Below, one piece after another: positions 6,607-13,837 of a DNA stretch of 18,178 bases. The stretch is from Clostridia bacterium (GTDB lineage: Bacteria; Bacillota; Clostridia; Christensenellales; UBA1242). How positions within the stretch are numbered: the first letter of the stretch is position 1; the number at the start of each line of letters is the position of its first letter. Made by a program: the position numbers and the translations under genes. Below the pieces are notes generated by a model, which worked only from the letters and a program-made list of their open reading frames with translations, had not been told where the DNA came from and made no database searches. The stretch spans positions 1 through 18,178 of the forward strand of contig CAAGCR010000023.1 of NCBI GenBank assembly GCA_900768425.1. Direction: 5' to 3'.

Positions 6607-7077
6607 ATGCAACCAGTATATTTAACCGAAGAAGGTAAAAAACAATTAGAAGAAAAATTAAATTATTATAGAACAGTAAAACGCCCAGAAATCACTAAAA
6701 AAATAGGCATTGCTCGTGAATTTGGTGACCTTTCTGAAAATGCAGAATATGATAGTGCAAAAGAAGAACAAGGCAAACTAGAAGCCGAAATTGCAGAAAT
6801 GGAAACAAAACTTAAAACTTGCATTATTATAGATAAATCAAATATAGATACATCTTGTGTAAACATCGGATGCACAGTTAAAGCCTATGATGAAGACTTT
6901 GATGAAGAAGTTGAATACACAATAATCGGTAGCACCGAAAGTGACCCAAGCAAAGGTTTGATATCAAACGAATCACCAGTTGGCTCTGCCCTATTAGGCA
7001 AAAAAGTTGGTGACACCGTAATAGTAAAAACCCCAGTAGGCGAATGCACCCTAAAAATTTTAGAAATTAATGCATAA
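6607..7077 (+). CDS. greA: Transcription elongation factor GreA
   Basis: GreA enters the RNA polymerase secondary channel and stimulates cleavage of backtracked transcripts, which rescues stalled complexes. The 156-residue length is standard. Residues 1-75 form the N-terminal coiled coil, with the tip motif GDLSENAEY (40-48) including the catalytic acidic pair Asp41 and Glu44. The C-terminal FKBP-like domain ends with SNESPVGSALLGKKVGDTV (120-138), typical of GreA/GreB; the length and the conserved acidic tip favour GreA. The ATG follows AAAAGGAG. The gene has its own upstream promoter candidate with an inverted repeat and a strong terminator 26 bp after the stop, so it is probably monocistronic. 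Confidence 0.97.
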   Translation: MQPVYLTEEGKKQLEEKLNYYRTVKRPEITKKIGIAREFGDLSENAEYDSAKEEQGKLEAEIAEMETKLKTCIIIDKSNIDTSCVNIGCTVKAYDEDFDEEVEYTIIGSTESDPSKGLISNESPVGSALLGKKVGDTVIVKTPVGECTLKILEINA

Positions 7078-7103
7078 TTAACTCATTTGCAAATTAAACA
7101 CAA

Positions 7104-7133
7104 AAAATTGCTCTTTAAAAGAGTAATTTTTTT
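7104..7133 (+). terminator. greA terminator
   Basis: A 12-bp stem (7104-7115 with 7119-7130, one G-T pair, core CTCTT/AAGAG) with a 3-nt loop is followed by a run of seven T (7127-7133). It starts 26 bp after the greA stop. The stem is preceded by A residues, so it could also work on the other strand. Confidence 0.85.
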
Positions 7134-7346
7134 ATATTATAAGTTTAATCTTATTCTTTAAGATTATATAGTGTAAACAAACATAAAATATTAGCAAAAG
7201 TTTTTAGATAGTTTTTGGAATGAAATATAAAAACTTTGGAGTTTGTATTGCTTTTGTGATTATAACCTAGAAAGTTGGCTATGTGTTTGCTGATGAATAA
7301 TAAAGTGGTTTTATGAGTATAGTTGCAACAAAAAATAATAAAAAAT

Positions 7347-7390
7347 AGGTCTGTAAAGAAATTAATGAAACATAATTTCTTTACAGACCT
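7347..7390 (-). terminator. Terminator of the rpmH-khpB operon
   Basis: A perfect 18-bp stem (7347-7364 with 7373-7390; ends AGGTCTG/CAGACCT) with an 8-nt loop lies 5 bp past the khpB stop codon. On the minus strand it is followed by TATTTTTTATTATTTTT. It is one of the strongest terminators in the window and ends the five-gene operon. Confidence 0.93.
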
Positions 7391-7395
7391 TTGTT

Positions 7396-8148
7396 TTACT
7401 TTTTAGGTGCTATGGTTAAATATCTATAAGGTTCTTCACCGCTTGAGAATGTTTCCACATATCTATCTTCAGCTAGGGCGGTATGGATAATACGGCGTTC
7501 GTTGGCTGTCATTGGTTCTAGGCGAACAGGGTGATTAGTTTTTGCAACTTTTCTTGCCATTCTGTTTGCTAGAGCAATTAATGTATCTTCACGCTTTGCA
7601 CGATAATTGTCGCAATCAACTCTTACCTTTTTTGCGTGGCGATTATTTTTGCCAACATACACATTTGCTAAATATTGTATAGCATTTAGTCCTTCGCCTC
7701 TAAAACCTATAATATCAGAAGCCCCAATAAGATTTAAAAACACTTCTTCTTTATTTTCTTCGCTGGTTACATCGGCTTGTATACCGGCAGTTTTTAATAG
7801 TCCGGTAACAAATTCTTTTGCTTTGTCAATATCCGGAATTTTTACCACATCGGTTTTATTTGACACGATATGGTCAACCGGTTCTTCTTTGTCTTCGTGA
7901 GCAGGAATTAACTCCTCTACCTTTTGAGGTTCTTTGACTTCTTCCTGCTCTTGTTTTTTTATTTCTTCTTTCTTTTCATATTTTTCAAGTGCATCTTCGG
8001 ATATAGATACTAAAACTTTTGCTTTTTTAAAGAAACCGCCTTCATCTAGAATTTTAATATCAACATCTTCTCTTGATGCTTTTAGTTCTAATAGAGCATT
8101 GTTAATGGCTTGCTCTATATTTTTTCCTATCCCTTCACAAGATAACAT
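7396..8148 (-). CDS. khpB: RNA-binding protein KhpB (Jag, SpoIIIJ-associated)
   Basis: KhpB is a cytoplasmic RNA-binding protein linked to cell elongation and, in spore formers, to the YidC homologue SpoIIIJ. Three parts are visible in 250 residues: a Jag-N domain (about 1-50, with GGFFKKAKVLVSI), a Lys/Glu-rich probably disordered linker (52-95), and a C-terminal KH plus R3H pair. The KH GxxG loop is GFRG (148-151), followed by EGLNAIQYL as is usual. The R3H motif is Arg218-x-x-x-His222 within ANERRIIH. The start follows GGGGAG (8154-8159). It is the last gene of the operon, 23 bp after yidC, and in turn precedes the operon terminator. mnmE, a frequent neighbour in other Firmicutes, is absent. 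Confidence 0.95.
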   Translation of the reverse strand: MLSCEGIGKNIEQAINNALLELKASREDVDIKILDEGGFFKKAKVLVSISEDALEKYEKKEEIKKQEQEEVKEPQKVEELIPAHEDKEEPVDHIVSNKTDVVKIPDIDKAKEFVTGLLKTAGIQADVTSEENKEEVFLNLIGASDIIGFRGEGLNAIQYLANVYVGKNNRHAKKVRVDCDNYRAKREDTLIALANRMARKVAKTNHPVRLEPMTANERRIIHTALAEDRYVETFSSGEEPYRYLTIAPKK

Positions 8149-8171
8149 ATTTTCTCCCCTTTTATTTTAGG

Positions 8172-9314
8172 TTATTTCTTCTTGCTTTTTTTATCTTCAG
8201 TTATGTCAACAACATTATTTTTGTTGCCTGCCACTGCTTTATTTTTTCTTAAACTTAAAAGTTTGTTAATAAGTGGAGCGGTTGCAGTGCTAAATAATTG
8301 ACTTGTAACGATATAAATAGCAAAAATTGAGTTATAACTTAAAGTAAAGATTAACATAATCACAGGGAATATAATCATCATCATTTTGCTAGAAGATTGT
8401 TGTGCTTTTTGAGTATCACTTTCTTTAGCATTTTGAGTATAATAATTTTCCCTTTGTTTTTTCTTTTTGGTTAGCAAATATTGAGATAAAAATGTAGAAA
8501 GCCCTGCTAATATGGCTAAAATAAAGTAACCGTTAACACCTTGATTACTCTCCAAATTCCCCATAACGGCATCGTAGGCAAGTTTTGCACTTTCCTTTTT
8601 TGTTTCGGCATCTTCGCCATCAAAACTTAGTCCAGATAGTTTTGCATAGGAATCAAAAGATGGAATTGCTCTTGCAAGTGGAGAGTCAGCTATCCAAACG
8701 TTTTTTATCCAAAGGAAACTTTCTTGCACTTCTTTATACTTTTCTTCAACATTCGCATTTGCTATGGATATTACTGTTTCATTGCCACTATCTTTAATTT
8801 CTAAAATATAGCCTTCAACTTCTGCGGTAGTTAATTCCTTAATTTGCTCATCGGTTAACGACTTTTCTGTTTTGCAATAATCGGTAACATATGCCATTTG
8901 AAGTTGTTCATATTGGTCAGTAATTTTATAGGCTGCCATTTTGTTTAAACCACCAAAAAGTGTAAAGAAAACAACCATACTCAAAACCATAACAGCAAGC
9001 ATAGGAAGGCACGAACCCATAGGGTTAAAACCTTCTTTTTGATACAACTCGCCCATTTTTTGGTTTTGGATAGTTTTGTCAGGGTATTTCCTTTGAATTT
9101 CTGCCATTTTAGGTTGCAATTTTTCTTGAACCTCTGTCATTTTTGCACTTGAACGACGATTGATATAGTCAAGTGGAAGCATAATAAGTTTTATGCACAA
9201 GGTTAAAAGTATAATTGCTAAGGCGTAGTTTTTAACTGCTCCGTTAAAGGCAAAAATAATTTTTTCCCATAAGCCTGTTGGTGCTGTTGCCAGCACATTT
9301 GCTACAATAGCCAT
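8172..9314 (-). CDS. yidC: Membrane protein insertase YidC/Oxa1
   Basis: YidC inserts and folds membrane proteins, alone or with SecYEG. Membrane segments are seen at about 30-49, 103-121, 262-281, 312-330 and 332-347. The cytoplasmic loop INRRSSAKMTEVQEKLQPKM (51-70) and FNPMGSCLPMLAVMV (96-110) are characteristic. The groove arginine of TM1 is replaced by Lys42 (CIKLIMLPL), a conservative change I recall in other Clostridia. At 380 residues it is longer than the usual Gram-positive YidC of about 260-290; the extra length is an insertion of roughly 100 residues (130-257) between TM2 and TM3, predicted outside, and a basic C-terminal tail. The N-terminus has no lipobox. The start overlaps the end of yidD by 13 nt, with AAAGGAG inside yidD, indicating translational coupling. 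Confidence 0.95.
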   Translation of the reverse strand: MAIVANVLATAPTGLWEKIIFAFNGAVKNYALAIILLTLCIKLIMLPLDYINRRSSAKMTEVQEKLQPKMAEIQRKYPDKTIQNQKMGELYQKEGFNPMGSCLPMLAVMVLSMVVFFTLFGGLNKMAAYKITDQYEQLQMAYVTDYCKTEKSLTDEQIKELTTAEVEGYILEIKDSGNETVISIANANVEEKYKEVQESFLWIKNVWIADSPLARAIPSFDSYAKLSGLSFDGEDAETKKESAKLAYDAVMGNLESNQGVNGYFILAILAGLSTFLSQYLLTKKKKQRENYYTQNAKESDTQKAQQSSSKMMMIIFPVIMLIFTLSYNSIFAIYIVTSQLFSTATAPLINKLLSLRKNKAVAGNKNNVVDITEDKKSKKK

Positions 9315-9577
9315 TTAATATCTCCTTTAATATTTGCCGGAAGTGGGTCAAAACCACACTCCGATTTAGGATTGCACCTTAATATTCTTTTTATTGCTAT
9401 AATAAGCCCCTTGAATGCTCCAAACTCCTTTATTGCTTGCACCGCATAGGTTGAGCAGGTAGGATAAAACCTACACACTTTTGGAAGAAAAGGGGATATA
9501 CACCATTTATAAATATATATCAAAAGCAAAAAAATTACCTTAAACGGAAATTCAACTATCTTTTTTAGTATCTTCAT
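9302..9577 (-). CDS. yidD: Membrane protein insertion efficiency factor YidD
   Basis: A 91-residue protein that assists YidC-dependent insertion at the membrane. A hydrophobic, basic N-terminus (residues 9-30) likely forms an amphipathic membrane anchor. The family signature CRFYPTCSTYAVQAI (35-49) and the second cluster RCNPKSECGFDPLP (67-80) are both present, with four cysteines at 35, 41, 68 and 74. It overlaps rnpA by 26 nt at its start and yidC by 13 nt at its end, a tight packing that implies coupled translation. Confidence 0.95.
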   Translation of the reverse strand: MKILKKIVEFPFKVIFLLLIYIYKWCISPFLPKVCRFYPTCSTYAVQAIKEFGAFKGLIIAIKRILRCNPKSECGFDPLPANIKGDIKWLL

Positions 9578-9911
9578 TTAACATACCCGTTTTTTTTAAA
9601 AGCAAAAGCATATTGTTTTTAATTTCTAAAAAATCTTTATCAGCAAGATTTTGTTTGGCGACAAAAATATAGTTATAGCGTCTATCAACTTGTGGCATAA
9701 TTTGAGCAAAAGCCTCACGCATTCTGCGTTTGACTTTGTTTCTTACCACCGCCTTGCCTACTTTATTGCTCACCGAAAACCCAACCTTAAAAGGTTTAAC
9801 TTTGGCTTTTATATATATAACAGACATATCATCAAGACTCACGCCTTGACCTTTTTTATAGATATAATTAAAGTGCTTGTTCTTTTTGAGACGATTTTCT
9901 CTTTTTAACAT
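9552..9911 (-). CDS. rnpA: Ribonuclease P protein component
   Basis: The protein subunit of RNase P, which supports the catalytic RNA in removing tRNA 5' leaders. The 119-residue protein is basic and has the conserved family motif in VVRNKVKRRMREAF (55-68, the RNR region). The N-terminal KRENRLKKNKHFNYIYKKG contains the usual phenylalanine-rich substrate cleft opening. It lies 30 bp after rpmH and runs 26 nt into yidD. The ribosome binding site is weak (GTGAG), so translation may depend partly on rpmH. The RNase P RNA gene itself is not in this window. Confidence 0.95.
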   Translation of the reverse strand: MLKRENRLKKNKHFNYIYKKGQGVSLDDMSVIYIKAKVKPFKVGFSVSNKVGKAVVRNKVKRRMREAFAQIMPQVDRRYNYIFVAKQNLADKDFLEIKNNMLLLLKKTGMLNEDTKKDS

Positions 9912-9941
9912 TTAACATCTCACTTTTTTTCACTTCTAAAT

Positions 9942-10076
9942 TTAAGCAGATAATTTTTTTCTGCCTCTGTTTCTACGTCTTTTGATAACATTTCTACCAG
10001 ATTTTGTGCTCATTCTTTGACGGAAACCGTGAACTTTGTTTCTTTGTCTTTTCTTAGGTTGATAAGTTCTTTTCAT
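9942..10076 (-). CDS. rpmH: Ribosomal protein L34 (bL34)
   Basis: A 44-codon gene. It begins MKRTYQPKKRQRNKVHGFRQ and ends RRRNRGRKKLSA, which is the standard highly basic bL34 sequence with the conserved HGFRxRM core. It is part of the large ribosomal subunit. The start follows a perfect AGGAGG (10082-10087). It is the first gene of the rnpA-yidD-yidC-khpB operon, driven by the near-consensus promoter at 10157-10185. In most bacteria dnaA lies directly upstream; here a surface-protein gene does. Confidence 0.98.
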   Translation of the reverse strand: MKRTYQPKKRQRNKVHGFRQRMSTKSGRNVIKRRRNRGRKKLSA

Positions 10077-10156
10077 AAATTCCTCCTGTAAATTTTATTC
10101 GCTTATTATGGCGATTTCAACTAAAAACAACTATTCTAGCCACTTTAAACTATTCA

Positions 10157-10185
10157 AGTATACAAATTAAATATATCTTTGTCAA
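10157..10185 (-). promoter_or_regulatory. Promoter of the rpmH operon
   Basis: On the minus strand TTGACA (10180-10185) and TATACT (10157-10162) are separated by exactly 17 bp. This leaves a leader of about 75 nt before the rpmH start. It follows the terminator of the upstream gene, so the operon has an independent strong promoter, as expected for a ribosomal protein gene. Confidence 0.9.
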
Positions 10186-10206
10186 GAAAAAGAAAAAGGA
10201 AAGAAA

Positions 10207-10232
10207 AATAACCCTAAGAATTTAGGATTATT
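10207..10232 (-). terminator. Terminator of the DUF6273 gene
   Basis: An 11-bp stem (10207-10217 with 10222-10232) and a GAAT/ATTC loop. In the minus-strand RNA the single non-Watson-Crick position is a G-U pair, which argues that the minus strand is the functional one. It is followed there by T-rich sequence and lies 26 bp past the stop codon at 10259. Confidence 0.8.
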
Positions 10233-10258
10233 TTTCATTAAATTACAAAAAACAATAA

Positions 10259-11683
10259 TTAAATCAAAAATGCTGGGCGAACACATAGAAAGTTATTTCT
10301 ATAAACAGCAGAAAATTCTGGTTTTCCCCCCAAGCTCCCCGACATTACACATCCACCAACATGACCCTTATCGTTTTGACCATTTCTTAGCCACCACACT
10401 GAACCACAATCTCTTTTCGTAGTACTATTAAACATATCATTTGCTTCTGTATGACTTAAAAGCCAAAAAGCATCTGAGTCTGTGGCAGAAATTCCATCTG
10501 TATAATCAATAATGCTTGTAGTGGTGCCTGCCACTAACGCATCACTATCAACATCTGCATATAAATATTTCAAACTGCGAGTTTTAATCAACGCATAAAT
10601 ACTATTGTCGTAATCGGTTGCCGATGAACCTTTTAAAACATCTTGTGTATAAAAATTTATATTGTTAGGAGTTTTGGTGTTTGGTTGCCACTTGGTTGAA
10701 GCAGTCGCACTGCCACTAACAATTACAGCATTATTAATAGTTTTACCATTTAAATATTCTCTAATGGTGCTAGTTGCATAGTCATTTGCTTTTACACCAT
10801 CATAATAGGAATTGTAATATGAACCATCTGTGTCTTTATATCCACGATTATTAAATACTACTGTACTTTTATTTGATAATGCATTTTCTGATATAAATAC
10901 ATATGTCACACTTGACTCTGCTTTTAAAATCTTGCCAGATTCGCCATCAGTTGATAATGTAGTTGCAAAATCTGTGCTTGGTGCAAGAGTTGTCAATGCT
11001 CCGCTAGCATTTTGTGTTCCTATAATATACCACTTTAATTCTGTTCCGCCCGATGTTCCGTACTTAATATAATAATTAGATGGTTTTGTTGTACTTGCAT
11101 CATAATATACATCTATGTCCGTTCTGTCAAATGCACAAGGTTCTAGTGTTATATTGAAATTTTTAAAAGATATTGCAGATACACTTGTTAAAGGGTCACT
11201 TACAGAAAAAGTTACTGTAATTACACCTTGTTCACCTTTGTTGATTTTAATTGCTTCTTTGTCGGCAACAACATCAACATTTGACATTGCATCGGGCAAA
11301 TTGATAGTTGCCTTTATTGCCAAAGATGAAGTATTTTTAATAGTAAATTTTGCTTTAACAGGAGCAGGATATTCATTTACATTATTTACACCATTTTGAG
11401 TAAAATATCTTGTCCCCAAATCAAGGGATTTTGTTGTGGTTGTGTCTGCCTTATCAAATGTTATACTTGAATATGATTTTGTTTCTTGTGTACCATTTGA
11501 TGTTGATGCAGAACCTTCTAATTTTGTTGTTACAGTCGCACTCACATAATGTGCAGTAAAGCCCAATGAGCCATTAATGTTCATTTTTGCTTGATTTGCC
11601 GAATAGACACCAAATACAATAGCGGCTGCGGCTAAACATAGGGTCGCAATGTTTAGCACTAAATTAAATTTTCTTTTCTTCAT
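10259..11683 (-). CDS. Secreted/anchored DUF6273-type surface protein
   Basis: A 474-residue extracytoplasmic protein. The N-terminus has a KKRK start and a hydrophobic segment (8-27) followed by FGVYSANQAKMNINGSLGF, similar to the signal region of TasA/SipW-type secreted proteins of Clostridia (similarity from memory). Residues 45-195 look like a Ser/Thr-rich beta-sandwich. The C-terminal part, from about KWYIIG (217-222) to the end, fits the DUF6273 family: IREYLNG (307-313), FWLLSHTEAN (406-415), VWWLRNGQ (429-436) and the terminal VRPAFLI (468-474). Its function is unknown; the fold may relate to the C-type-lectin-like FGE group. The start follows AAGGAG. Its promoter carries a G9 tract in the spacer (see 11787-11814), suggesting ON/OFF expression. 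No sortase motif is seen. Confidence 0.82.
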   Translation of the reverse strand: MKKRKFNLVLNIATLCLAAAAIVFGVYSANQAKMNINGSLGFTAHYVSATVTTKLEGSASTSNGTQETKSYSSITFDKADTTTTKSLDLGTRYFTQNGVNNVNEYPAPVKAKFTIKNTSSLAIKATINLPDAMSNVDVVADKEAIKINKGEQGVITVTFSVSDPLTSVSAISFKNFNITLEPCAFDRTDIDVYYDASTTKPSNYYIKYGTSGGTELKWYIIGTQNASGALTTLAPSTDFATTLSTDGESGKILKAESSVTYVFISENALSNKSTVVFNNRGYKDTDGSYYNSYYDGVKANDYATSTIREYLNGKTINNAVIVSGSATASTKWQPNTKTPNNINFYTQDVLKGSSATDYDNSIYALIKTRSLKYLYADVDSDALVAGTTTSIIDYTDGISATDSDAFWLLSHTEANDMFNSTTKRDCGSVWWLRNGQNDKGHVGGCVMSGSLGGKPEFSAVYRNNFLCVRPAFLI

Positions 11684-12047
11684 ATTTTCTCCTTTTTATT
11701 TTTTAACAAAAATAGATTTTTTTATATCTTTAATTATGCATTTTGTACAAAAAATATATTTTTAATCTATTTTTATTTTTCAATCTATTATATATCCCCC
11801 CCCCGCGTTGTCAAGCATTTTTTAAATTTTGTGAAAAATTTTTGGTTTTTTTAATTCCAAAAGTAAACGCAAAGGGGTTGGAGTAGTTAAATAATTTCTT
11901 TTAATTATCTGTTTTATATAAAATTATTTTTTTCATTTGTTCAGAATAATATACTTTATAATTGTTTTTTATTTATTAAATATAGTTAGTTTAATTTATT
12001 TGCTTTTTTGCGCGGTTTTTAATATATTGTATATATAAGGAGTTTTA
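11684..12047. other. Divergent intergenic region with the G9 promoter
   Basis: A 364-bp gap between the divergent DUF6273 and HEPN-CBS genes. The left side holds the leader (about 95 nt) and the unusual promoter of the DUF6273 gene. The right side holds the AAGGAG site of the HEPN-CBS gene and a TATAAT (11957-11962) without a good -35, so the promoter of that gene is not clear. No open frame is visible. Confidence 0.6.
11787..11814 (-). promoter_or_regulatory. Promoter with G9 tract in the spacer (candidate phase-variable)
   Basis: On the minus strand a consensus -35 TTGACA (11809-11814) and a consensus -10 TATAAT (11787-11792) are 16 bp apart. Nine of those 16 spacer bases are a run of G (C9 on the plus strand, 11796-11804). 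No other G or C run in the window exceeds five. A gain of one G would give the optimal 17-bp spacing. Poly-G or poly-C tracts in this exact position switch promoters such as Neisseria opc and porA by slipped-strand mispairing. It would drive the surface-protein gene that starts at 11683. Confidence 0.85.
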
Positions 12048-12773
12048 ATGCCAAACAAGAAAACTAATGCAAAACGTTTTGTTGATGCTTTTAATCAAAT
12101 TGATTATGCTCTTAGAGTTCAACATAATTTTAAAAGAAGTATGGGGTTTAGCGATATGATTCGCAGAGCCGTTACTGTCAACCATATTGTAAGAAAATAT
12201 GAAGATGATTTAATTGACTACGGCAGACTTCGCAATGCTATTGTGCATAGTTCTAACCCAGATGAAGTCATTGCCGAGCCACACGCAGATATTGTGGAAA
12301 AAATTGAAGCACTTGCACATCTTATTACCACTCCACCAAAAGCAACCGATGTCTTGGCAGAAAAAGTGGTTTTTACTGTCAACTACGATGTTACAATAAA
12401 AAATGTTATTATGAAAATGACATCAACAAAATTCAGCAATATACCCGTTTATAAAAATGGCGAATTGATAGGTGTTGCCAATGGTCAAAAAATATTAAAC
12501 ATTTTAGGCGAAAAATTGATAAATGGCGAAAATGCGGAAGAATATCTATCATCTCACACCATTGATGAAATTGCTTCTGTACCTAGCGAAATTAATTATT
12601 ATATGGTTATGCCAGCCAATGTCACCATTGACCAAGTGCTTGGGGCGTTCTTAGACAACCGTAAACTTTTGGTTATAATCTTAACCAAAACCGGCACAAT
12701 GCACGAACCACCTATTGCAATTATCACATCAAGTGACTATATGGAATTAAATAAAATTTTAGAGAATTATTGA
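12048..12773 (+). CDS. HEPN-like domain fused to a CBS pair
   Basis: A 241-residue soluble protein. The all-alpha N-terminal part (1-95) contains RLRNAIVHSS (61-70), which matches the HEPN catalytic pattern RNxxxH (Arg62, Asn63, His67), followed by IAEPHADIVEKIEAL. HEPN domains are often metal-independent RNases of toxin or defence systems, but catalysis is not shown here. Residues about 98-240 are two CBS repeats (first with FSNIPVYKNGELIGVANG, 129-146; second with KLLVIILTKTG, 206-216, and PPIAIITSSDY, 221-231), a module that usually binds adenine nucleotides. I infer a nucleotide-sensing regulator of an RNA-directed activity. Similar CBS proteins occur widely in Firmicutes, so it may be a housekeeping factor. 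AAGGAG lies 5 nt before the ATG. It has its own terminator at 12792-12840. Confidence 0.72.
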   Translation: MPNKKTNAKRFVDAFNQIDYALRVQHNFKRSMGFSDMIRRAVTVNHIVRKYEDDLIDYGRLRNAIVHSSNPDEVIAEPHADIVEKIEALAHLITTPPKATDVLAEKVVFTVNYDVTIKNVIMKMTSTKFSNIPVYKNGELIGVANGQKILNILGEKLINGENAEEYLSSHTIDEIASVPSEINYYMVMPANVTIDQVLGAFLDNRKLLVIILTKTGTMHEPPIAIITSSDYMELNKILENY

Positions 12774-12791
12774 TTTTTGATTGTATTTAAT

Positions 12792-12840
12792 ATGTATTTG
12801 TAGACTTTACACTAATTTTGTTCTACAAATACATTTTTTT
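12792..12840 (+). terminator. Terminator of the HEPN-CBS gene
   Basis: A perfect 13-bp stem (12792-12804 with 12822-12834; ATGTATTTGTAGA and its complement) with a 17-nt loop is followed by seven T (12834-12840). It lies 18 bp after the stop codon and separates this gene from the next plus-strand gene. Confidence 0.88.
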
Positions 12841-12866
12841 GTAAAATTTAACATAAAACAACATAA

Positions 12867-12895
12867 TTGACAAAAATTTTTATATATAGTATATT
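12867..12895 (+). promoter_or_regulatory. Promoter of anchored protein paralog 1
   Basis: TTGACA (12867-12872), a 17-bp spacer and TATATT (12890-12895), about 45 bp upstream of the start at 12944. It stands just after the preceding terminator, so transcription of this gene is independent. Confidence 0.78.
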
Positions 12896-12943
12896 AATAG
12901 AGCAAATTTTTTTTATTGAAAATTTTAAGGAGTTTTAACTTTT

Positions 12944-13828
12944 ATGATAAAAACCTGGCACAAATGGTTTGTATGTATTTTTGCCGCTGTATTTGTTAGT
13001 ATATTTTTTATGTATGATGCAATATTTATAAACGCGAGTTCCGGCAGCTCTGTTGTTACCCCACCGATTATTATTGCCGATGATGATATTGATGATGACA
13101 AACCTGACACGCCCACTCCAAAGCCAGATGATGATGCCAAAGAAGATGACACCAAAGAAGAAGTCACAATACCAACATATACCAATGCTTTTGTATGCTT
13201 AAATGATGCACTCGCAAGATTTAACAGTGCACAAAACTACACCGCAAGTTTTGCTTCTAGTGCTAACTCTTTTGGTGTTGTTCAAAACATTAAAGGTAAT
13301 CGCAAAAAAGCAAATAATGATTTTTATTTGGAAACATTTGCATACTGTAATTCATCTTTTGGACAAACTTGGTATGAAAGAGTTACATCGGCTGATGGCA
13401 ATAAAAATTTTGAGTATATTAAAACAAAAAATGTTGATAGTTCGTTTAAATATGATTTAGATGAAGCAACCGCCACCAACTATACCGCAGAAGAATTTGT
13501 GCAAAAGTTTGGCAAAAAAGCCGAAATGTTTACACTAATTCCACAAAAAGGAATTGATAAAGCATCTAAATTTGACCGCGACACAAACAAACATTATTAC
13601 ATTGCAACTTTTACTTTTAATATTGCAAAATTGCCAAAATTTCATATAGAAACAATGCTTAAAGAAGGCAATGCAAAAAGTATTAATTATTCATCTTTAA
13701 AAATAACCTACTTTATTTCTAAAAAAACAGGACAAATAGAAAAAGTAGAGCAAGCTGAAATATACAAAATAGATGTCGGCATCAACGCCAGCGTAAACTA
13801 CAAATATGTGGCACAGATTAAATATTAA
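12944..13828 (+). CDS. Anchored secreted protein, paralog 1
   Basis: A 294-residue protein of unknown function. It starts MIKTWHKWFVCIFAAVFVSI, a basic N-terminus with one hydrophobic segment (8-30) that should act as an uncleaved anchor or signal. A low-complexity acidic linker rich in Asp, Pro and Thr follows (45-78). The outer domain (80-294) looks mostly beta with alternating hydrophobics, reminiscent of LolA/LppX-like lipid-binding folds, but I cannot assign it. It shares with the gene at 15334 the segments CLNDALAR (85-92), YCNSS (134-138), FDRDTNKHYYI (210-220) and ISKKTGQIEK (258-267), including two conserved cysteines (85 and 135) that could form a disulfide. AAGGAG lies 11 nt before the ATG. 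It ends at a strong shared terminator facing the ankyrin gene. Confidence 0.8.
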   Translation: MIKTWHKWFVCIFAAVFVSIFFMYDAIFINASSGSSVVTPPIIIADDDIDDDKPDTPTPKPDDDAKEDDTKEEVTIPTYTNAFVCLNDALARFNSAQNYTASFASSANSFGVVQNIKGNRKKANNDFYLETFAYCNSSFGQTWYERVTSADGNKNFEYIKTKNVDSSFKYDLDEATATNYTAEEFVQKFGKKAEMFTLIPQKGIDKASKFDRDTNKHYYIATFTFNIAKLPKFHIETMLKEGNAKSINYSSLKITYFISKKTGQIEKVEQAEIYKIDVGINASVNYKYVAQIKY

Positions 13829-13837
13829 AAAATATCA

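Larger units (their letters stand above)
7078..7395. other. Convergent intergenic region
   Basis: This gap separates the convergent greA and khpB genes. It holds the greA terminator at its left edge (7104-7133) and the terminator of the rpmH-khpB operon at its right edge (7347-7390). The roughly 210 bp in between are AT-rich, with no open frame or recognisable signal. Confidence 0.6.

Noticed and set aside
10259..10400. Variable region of a diversity-generating retroelement
   Set aside because: The C-terminal fold is suggestive, but no reverse transcriptase gene and no second copy (template repeat) of this sequence occur in the window.
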